A stretch of 9,166 bases of DNA, taken from positions 112,583-121,748 of the forward strand of contig DHIO01000052.1 of the NCBI GenBank assembly GCA_002403855.1. The letters run 5' to 3'. The translations under genes were made by a program, and so were the position numbers. This DNA comes from Acidimicrobiia bacterium UBA4744 (GTDB lineage Bacteria; Actinomycetota; Acidimicrobiia; Spongiisociales; UBA4744). How positions within the stretch are numbered: position 1 is the first letter of the stretch; every line of letters begins with the position of its first letter. The notes below the pieces were generated by a model. The model was given only the letters and a program-made list of their open reading frames with translations. It had not been told where the DNA came from and did no database searches. Positions 5,950-9,166 of the stretch are shown piece after piece.

Positions 5950-5987
5950 GGACGCAAAAACGTCCGGCCGAAGGGCATCGACCCTTC
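5950..5987. other. Two tandem hairpins of unknown role
   Basis: GGACG (5950-5954) pairs with CGTCC (5961-5965) around CAAAAA. GAAGGG (5970-5975) pairs with CCCTTC (5982-5987) around CATCGA. Both stems are perfect and the first loop is purine-rich. They could belong to a 3' UTR or a structured small RNA. No known riboswitch family fits well. Confidence 0.35.
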
Positions 5988-6027
5988 CGCAAACGCGGGG
6001 GGCCCGGTTGGTCATTCGTCGTACATG

Positions 6028-6055
6028 ACCTTAGGCACGTTCAATGACCTAAGGT
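6028..6055. repeat. 8 bp inverted repeat followed by a T run
   Basis: ACCTTAGG (6028-6035) and CCTAAGGT (6048-6055) are perfect inverted copies around a 12-base loop. The second arm is followed by TTT. The word ATGACCT also occurs as a direct repeat (6025-6031 and 6044-6050), so the site has both direct and inverted symmetry. It could be a weak plus-strand terminator for AAC(3) or a protein-binding site. Its base composition is lower in GC than the surroundings. Confidence 0.4.
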
Positions 6056-6116
6056 TTTAAGGTAAGCCTCCCAGCCCGCCCCAGCGACGAGGACCGACGG
6101 TCCCCCCACCTTTGAA

Positions 6117-6143
6117 GTGAGGCCCCCGTTCAGGGGGCCTCAC
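6117..6143. terminator. Strong 11 bp hairpin terminator between convergent genes
   Basis: GTGAGGCCCCC (6117-6127) pairs perfectly with GGGGGCCTCAC (6133-6143) around the loop GTTCA. There is no U tract on either strand, as is common for terminators of GC-rich actinobacteria. It lies downstream of AAC(3) on the plus strand and of the SAM-dependent gene on the minus strand, so it can stop both. The small plus-strand gene at 6180 begins just after it. Confidence 0.65.
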
Positions 6144-6179
6144 GCACGGTATCCTCGGTGCTCCCAACCGGAAGCAACG

Positions 6180-6275
6180 TTGCGGCCAGCTACCACCATC
6201 GTCATCCTCGTCCTTCTGATCCTGATCGCCGCCGCCGGGATCGTCTTCGTGGTGCAACTGTTGTCCACGACCTGA
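6180..6275 (+). CDS. Small single-helix membrane protein (31 aa)
   Basis: A short gene with TTG start, the peptide MRPATTIVIL then VLLILIAAAG then IVFVVQLLSTT, and a TGA stop. Nearly the whole peptide is one membrane helix (about residues 6-28), with Arg2 inside and a short polar C-terminus. GGAAG (6170-6174) ends five bases before the TTG. TATCCT at 6150-6155 is a possible -10 box, just beyond the terminator hairpin. Codon third positions are almost all G or C, as in neighbouring genes. The stop is four bases from the stop of the convergent SAM-dependent gene. I do not recognise the family. Such peptides often bind and tune a larger membrane protein, but no partner is suggested by context. 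A chance hydrophobic frame is possible, because an ATC/GTC/CTC-rich stretch always reads as hydrophobic. Confidence 0.45.
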   Translation: MRPATTIVILVLLILIAAAGIVFVVQLLSTT

Positions 6276-6279
6276 CCGT

Positions 6280-7089
6280 TCAGGCCGGTCGGCTGAACGA
6301 AACCCTGGTTCCTTCGGAAAGCCCGAACCACTCGTCGGCTCGGCCTTCCCGGACGGCAAGGGCAATCAGACCGTAGGAATCCACATGCACGAGAGGCGTC
6401 CCCGGTTCGACCGCGCCGTAGGCTACGACCCAGGGCACGGTGTGATCACGGTTCCCGACCCTGACGGTGATATCGGATCCGGGCCGAACCCCGAGAACCG
6501 ACAATTCCTCCGGACTGACATTGGTCTGAGCATTGCCGAAGCGGTCGATCCACCATGCTTGCCCGGAGAGGACCTCTCCATCCACATCGGAGAGCGGGAG
6601 CATCAGGGGCATCACACCGGCCGGATCGATCTCACCGCCCAGGTCCGACAACCGCGCTTCTCCGCCGGCCAGCACCGCAGCCGCCGGACCGAAGCGATCC
6701 CGACCATCGAAGGTGGCCCCCTCGCTGGGGATGACCAGCTCCGGGTTCTCAATCGCAACGATCCGGGTGGCGCCGCCGACCATGGCTACCGCCGGAGACA
6801 GCAAACCGTTGTCGGGACCGACGAAGAATCCCCAGGAGGTCTCAGCGGCAATCGGAGTTCGGGAGGTCCCTACACCGGGATCAACCACCGCCAGAGCAAC
6901 CCCCTGGGGCAGGTACTGGATCGCCCGCATGAGGGTGAGAGCCCCGGCTCTCACATCACCCGGCGCGATCCCGTGAGTGATATCGACGATCCGGCTGTCC
7001 GGAGCGATACGAGCCAGGACTCCGTGGACTACCCCGACGAATTCGTCCTGGTAGCCGAAGTCGGACAGAAAGGAAATCGGAAGGCTCAT
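6280..7089 (-). CDS. SAM hydroxide adenosyltransferase (DUF62) homologue with altered triad
   Basis: A 269-residue protein of the family that includes SAM hydrolase (adenosine-forming), chlorinase and fluorinase. The two-domain layout is complete. The N-terminal domain has SDFGYQDEFVG (9-19), VVDPGVGTSR (68-77) and GPDNGLL (91-97). The C-terminal barrel has DRFGNAQTN (182-190) and the SYGLIALA segment (238-245). The family hydrolases use an Asp-Arg-His triad that positions water to attack SAM C5'. Here Asp70 and Arg77 are present, but the usual 'FHGRD' reads Phe127-Asp128-Gly129-Arg130-Asp131, so the His is an Asp. Hydrolysis of SAM to adenosine and methionine is therefore likely but uncertain; a different nucleophile or reduced activity is possible. 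The ATG at 7089 overlaps the stop of the VOC gene by four bases (ATGA), so the two are co-translated. No halogenase-pathway genes are nearby. Confidence 0.85.
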   Translation of the reverse strand: MSLPISFLSDFGYQDEFVGVVHGVLARIAPDSRIVDITHGIAPGDVRAGALTLMRAIQYLPQGVALAVVDPGVGTSRTPIAAETSWGFFVGPDNGLLSPAVAMVGGATRIVAIENPELVIPSEGATFDGRDRFGPAAAVLAGGEARLSDLGGEIDPAGVMPLMLPLSDVDGEVLSGQAWWIDRFGNAQTNVSPEELSVLGVRPGSDITVRVGNRDHTVPWVVAYGAVEPGTPLVHVDSYGLIALAVREGRADEWFGLSEGTRVSFSRPA

Positions 7090-7520
7090 TGAACGCAGAA
7101 TTCGTTGCCTTCCGGGTCGCGCATCACGATCCAGAACTCGTTGCGACGATCGAAGGTCTCCAGCTTGGTGGCCCCGGCTTCGAGCAGTTCGGCGACGTGC
7201 TCTTCCACCCTCCGCCGCCGCTCGTGGGGTTCGCTGCTGGAAGCCCCGCCGACGTTGATGTCGAGGTGCACGCGATTCTTGGCCGTCTTGCCTTCCGGCA
7301 CCCGCTGGAACAGCAGTCGAGGGCCGCCGCCGAGAGGATCAATCACCGCAACCAGGTCGTTGCGATGGTCGGGCGGAATCCCCTGCTCGTCGGCGTAATC
7401 CTCCCAGCTGGAGAACCCCTTCGGCGGCGGTTGCACGACGTAACCGAGGGCCCGCGCCCAGAAGGCTGCGAGGGCGGCAGGATCGGCTGCATCGAACGTC
7501 ACCTGAAACGTCTTGGTCAT
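7086..7520 (-). CDS. VOC-superfamily (glyoxalase-like) protein
   Basis: A 144-residue protein made of two beta-alpha-beta-beta-beta modules of the vicinal-oxygen-chelate fold. Visible landmarks are TFDAADPAALAAFWARALGY (8-27), LFQRVPEGK (70-78), RVHLDI (83-88) and VMRDPEGNEFCV (132-143). This combination is typical of the 'glyoxalase-like domain' group common in actinobacteria, whose substrates are mostly unknown; some act in bleomycin-type binding or small-molecule detoxification. His85 and Glu140 may be metal or ligand contacts, but the usual four-residue metal set is not clear. I chose ATG 7520, since the frame upstream of it (to 7634) crosses a promoter and lacks family sequence. The transcript looks leaderless (TACCGT, 7 nt, ATG). 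Its stop overlaps the start of the SAM-dependent gene, so the two form one operon. Confidence 0.82.
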   Translation of the reverse strand: MTKTFQVTFDAADPAALAAFWARALGYVVQPPPKGFSSWEDYADEQGIPPDHRNDLVAVIDPLGGGPRLLFQRVPEGKTAKNRVHLDINVGGASSSEPHERRRRVEEHVAELLEAGATKLETFDRRNEFWIVMRDPEGNEFCVQ

Positions 7521-7527
7521 AACCCCA

Positions 7528-7555
7528 ACGGTAATGAGCCACCGGTACCATGCAA
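7528..7555 (-). promoter_or_regulatory. Promoter of the VOC/SAM operon (leaderless)
   Basis: On the minus strand TTGCAT (7555-7550) and TACCGT (7533-7528) are 16 bp apart, and the -10 box ends seven bases before the ATG at 7520. The predicted transcript begins at the start codon. It is the best supported of the three leaderless promoters in the window because both boxes are good. Confidence 0.6.
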
Positions 7556-7610
7556 GCCGGAAGGGACCCGGCATCGTGAGCGGGTGATCAGATAGCACCA
7601 CGGTTCTCGG

Positions 7611-7616
7611 TACCAT
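7611..7616 (+). promoter_or_regulatory. -10 box for a leaderless Clp1-like transcript
   Basis: TACCAT ends seven bases before GTG 7624, and no ribosome site precedes that GTG. The -35 region is weak. The box is inside GGTACCAT (7609-7616), which is repeated at 7544-7551 within the divergent promoter. The two promoters share a 103 bp intergenic space. Confidence 0.4.
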
Positions 7617-7623
7617 TCCGGCC

Positions 7624-8514
7624 GTGAACGACAACCCACACGATCAGATCGTGGAGCGTCTCGTCCGGCAAGGCGGCGTCATCATGCTCATCGGGGCACC
7701 CGATACCGGAAAGACCACCCTCGCCCGCCAGCTCTTGGCGGCCGGTGTCGCGGCCGAACGGGCGTCGGCCTACATCGATGCCGACGTGGGTCAGACGATG
7801 GTCGGGCCGCCCGCCTGCGTCGGCTTGAAGTGGGTCGGTTCACGGGAAGACATGGAGGATTTCAGCCAGGCAGACGATCTCCGGTTCGTCGGATCAATCT
7901 CGCCGGAACGGCTGGTATTGCAGGAGGTGCTGGCCACCGCCACTCTGGTCGAGGTCGCCCGAGAGAAGGCCGACCTGATCATCATGGATACCACCGGCGC
8001 CGTGTCGGGCGTCACCGGGCAGACCCTCAAGTACCACAAGATGGAATTGTGCCGACCCGACGTCGTGGTGGCTCTGCAGCGGGGCAGCGAGATGGAGCCG
8101 ATGGTAGGTTTGCTCCGCCGGTTCTTCTCGGCCGAGGTCGAGCTCACCAGCGTGCACCCCGAGGTGATACCGGTGTCTCCGGAGGAGCGGCGATCACACC
8201 GTACCAAGCGGTTCGCCGAAGCGCTCGCGCCGCCGCTCAACCGCTGGAGAGTCAAGCCCACCGTTTTTGCGCCGGCGTTGCCGACCGGTCTCGATCTCTC
8301 CCGACTCGACGACATGCTGGTTGGCGTGCACGATGGTACGGGACGCTGTCTCGGGCTCGGGGTGCTCAAACATGAGGACGACGCGCTGCGAGTCCTCACC
8401 AATGTCGGCGAAGGCATGAACGGTTTGAGGCTCGGTTCGCTCAAGATCGACCTCGAGACCTTCGCAACCACTGCCGCCGATCTACGCGAGATCATGTTTG
8501 GGCTCGATCTCTAG
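7624..8514 (+). CDS. Clp1/Grc3-like P-loop polynucleotide 5'-kinase
   Basis: A 296-residue cytoplasmic protein. Its P-loop domain resembles the Clp1/Grc3/Nol9 family, which phosphorylates 5'-OH ends of RNA or DNA using ATP. The Walker A motif is GAPDTGKT (24-31). DADVGQ (52-57) matches the family's 'D.D.GQ' motif, which holds the catalytic Asp and contacts the polynucleotide. DTTG (122-125) is the Walker B-like strand end, and an Arg/Lys-rich stretch at about 189-196 may be the lid. The C-terminal region (about 210-296) looks like the extra beta-rich domain seen in Clp1-type proteins. Start GTG 7624 sits 7 nt after a -10 box. The gene stands alone; the divergent VOC operon gives no functional hint. 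An RNA repair or processing role is inferred from the family. A P-loop GTPase of another kind is possible but less likely given the D.D.GQ motif. Confidence 0.75.
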   Translation: MNDNPHDQIVERLVRQGGVIMLIGAPDTGKTTLARQLLAAGVAAERASAYIDADVGQTMVGPPACVGLKWVGSREDMEDFSQADDLRFVGSISPERLVLQEVLATATLVEVAREKADLIIMDTTGAVSGVTGQTLKYHKMELCRPDVVVALQRGSEMEPMVGLLRRFFSAEVELTSVHPEVIPVSPEERRSHRTKRFAEALAPPLNRWRVKPTVFAPALPTGLDLSRLDDMLVGVHDGTGRCLGLGVLKHEDDALRVLTNVGEGMNGLRLGSLKIDLETFATTAADLREIMFGLDL

Positions 8515-8524
8515 AAGTCGACCT

Positions 8525-8545
8525 CAAGGAACCCTCACCTCCTTG
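8525..8545. other. Small hairpin after the Clp1-like gene
   Basis: CAAGGA (8525-8530) pairs perfectly with TCCTTG (8540-8545) around nine bases, starting 11 bases after the Clp1-like stop. It may be a weak terminator or part of the leader of the CAP gene. It has no U tract. Confidence 0.3.
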
Positions 8546-8594
8546 CCGATACTCAGAGTGACGGAATTCGCCACTTCGAGTGAGGTAGGGAAGG

Positions 8595-9166
8595 ATGATC
8601 CGCAGGACCGTAGCGCTGGTCACCACGATGCTCGTGGCGATGGCGACGCTCTCTACCCCTGTTCTCGCCTCCCCAGGGGATGAAGCCGGCTTCGTCAACC
8701 TGATCAACCAGGAGCGTGCCGCTCGCGGCCTGAACACGCTCGACGTCTATTGGGATCTGGTCGACGACGCCCGGATACACGCCAAGGTGATGAGCGACGC
8801 CGACGAAATCTTCCATTCGTCGAACCTGGCCGCAGCGACGACGGGTTGGGCGGCGCTCGGCGAGAACGTCGGAGTCGGCCCGACGGTGAACGTACTCCAC
8901 ACCGCGTTCATGAACTCGGCAGGCCACCGGAACAACATCCTGGGCGACTGGGACTCGGTGGGTGTGGGGGTGACCCACAGCGACAAAGGCTATTTGTTCG
9001 TCACCGCCATCTTCATGAAATCGGCGGATGCGAAGCCTGCCCCACCACCGGCTCCCGAACCGGACCTCGAACCCGAACCCGTCCAAGCTGTGGTCACGGT
9101 CGCTCCGGCGCCGGCGCCGACACCGGCCGCCGTCGCTGCAACGGCGCCCGCCCCGGAACCGGAGCC
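8595..9166 (+). CDS. Secreted CAP-domain (SCP/YkwD-like) protein, C-terminus missing
   Basis: An open frame of 190 codons that runs off the right edge. ATG 8595 is preceded by GAGGTAGGGAAGG. Residues 1-25 form a Sec signal peptide with Arg3-Arg4, a hydrophobic core and likely cleavage after ALA-type LA-S (25/26). Residues 30-142 are a CAP domain: FVNLINQERAARGL (33-46), His62 in the ARIH helix, FHSSN (73-77), GENVG (89-93) and SAGHRNNIL (108-116). The cavity residues His62 or His74, Glu90 and His111 follow the family pattern. From about residue 146 the sequence is Pro/Ala/Glu-rich, a low-complexity linker that probably leads to a wall-binding or second domain beyond the window. Bacterial CAP proteins of this kind are extracellular or wall-associated; biochemical functions are mostly unknown. 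No link to the neighbouring kinase gene is apparent. Confidence 0.88.
   Translation, partial: MIRRTVALVTTMLVAMATLSTPVLASPGDEAGFVNLINQERAARGLNTLDVYWDLVDDARIHAKVMSDADEIFHSSNLAAATTGWAALGENVGVGPTVNVLHTAFMNSAGHRNNILGDWDSVGVGVTHSDKGYLFVTAIFMKSADAKPAPPPAPEPDLEPEPVQAVVTVAPAPAPTPAAVAATAPAPEPE

Larger units (their letters stand above)
5814..6149. other. Intergenic region after AAC(3): hairpins, no gene seen
   Basis: No convincing coding frame lies in these 336 bp. The minus-strand frame over 5782-6015 has no motif and mostly covers the end of AAC(3). The stretch contains two adjacent hairpins (5950-5987), an AT-richer inverted repeat (6028-6055), a small GGACC-GAC-GGTCC hairpin (6091-6103) and a strong GC-rich hairpin (6117-6143). 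It may include the AAC(3) 3' end, a small RNA, or both. Confidence 0.5.

Noticed and set aside
5950..5970. GGACGCAAA followed by CCGGCC, reminiscent of a GEMM (cyclic di-GMP) riboswitch
   Set aside because: The other conserved parts and the flanking paired stem could not be found, and no gene starts just downstream on the plus strand.
8545..8552. GCCGATAC, similar to a sigma-28 type -10 box, upstream of the CAP gene
   Set aside because: No matching TAAA-type -35 element lies at the required distance.

Overview
The window reads as chromosomal DNA of a GC-rich actinobacterium. Codon third positions are rich in G and C, GTG and TTG starts occur beside ATG, several genes seem to have leaderless transcripts, and the respiratory genes fit an aerobic member of Actinomycetota. 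I cannot name a genus; an Acidimicrobiia-like lineage is a guess.

Left part (1-1266, minus strand): an operon of a four-helix membrane protein of unknown family, a 2x[4Fe-4S] ferredoxin and the start of a bc/b6-type cytochrome b that runs off the left edge. Its promoter lies at 1305-1332. The 413 bp between this operon and the divergent one (1267-1679) hold a promoter for each direction, a perfect 7+7 dyad and three GATTCGA copies.

Centre (1680-4949, plus strand): three overlapping genes laid out like a cbb3 cytochrome oxidase (CcoN, CcoO and a CcoP-like cytochrome c). The CcoN-like subunit has normal length and a normal helix pattern, but every histidine that would bind the two hemes and CuB is replaced. 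The CcoO-like subunit keeps CxxCH but has Gln where the axial Met should be. The third protein keeps a normal c-type heme site. The second and third proteins share a near-identical N-terminal module of about 46 residues, predicted to be cytoplasmic and joined to the membrane anchor by a Pro/Ala/Glu-rich linker. This looks like an oxidase-derived complex that cannot reduce oxygen and has been reused, perhaps together with the divergent cytochrome b/ferredoxin complex. It is the most interesting part of the window.

Right part (4950-9166): unrelated or housekeeping genes. They are an AAC(3)-family acetyltransferase; a non-coding stretch with hairpins and a strong convergent terminator; a 31-residue single-helix membrane protein; a minus-strand pair of a VOC/glyoxalase-like protein and a SAM hydroxide adenosyltransferase homologue (with an altered catalytic triad); a Clp1/Grc3-like polynucleotide kinase; and a secreted CAP-domain protein with a proline-rich tail that runs off the right edge. 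Three of these genes have a TAnnnT -10 box exactly 7 nt before the start codon, which points to leaderless transcripts.

Family assignments and comparisons with reference proteins come from memory of the families. No database search was run.
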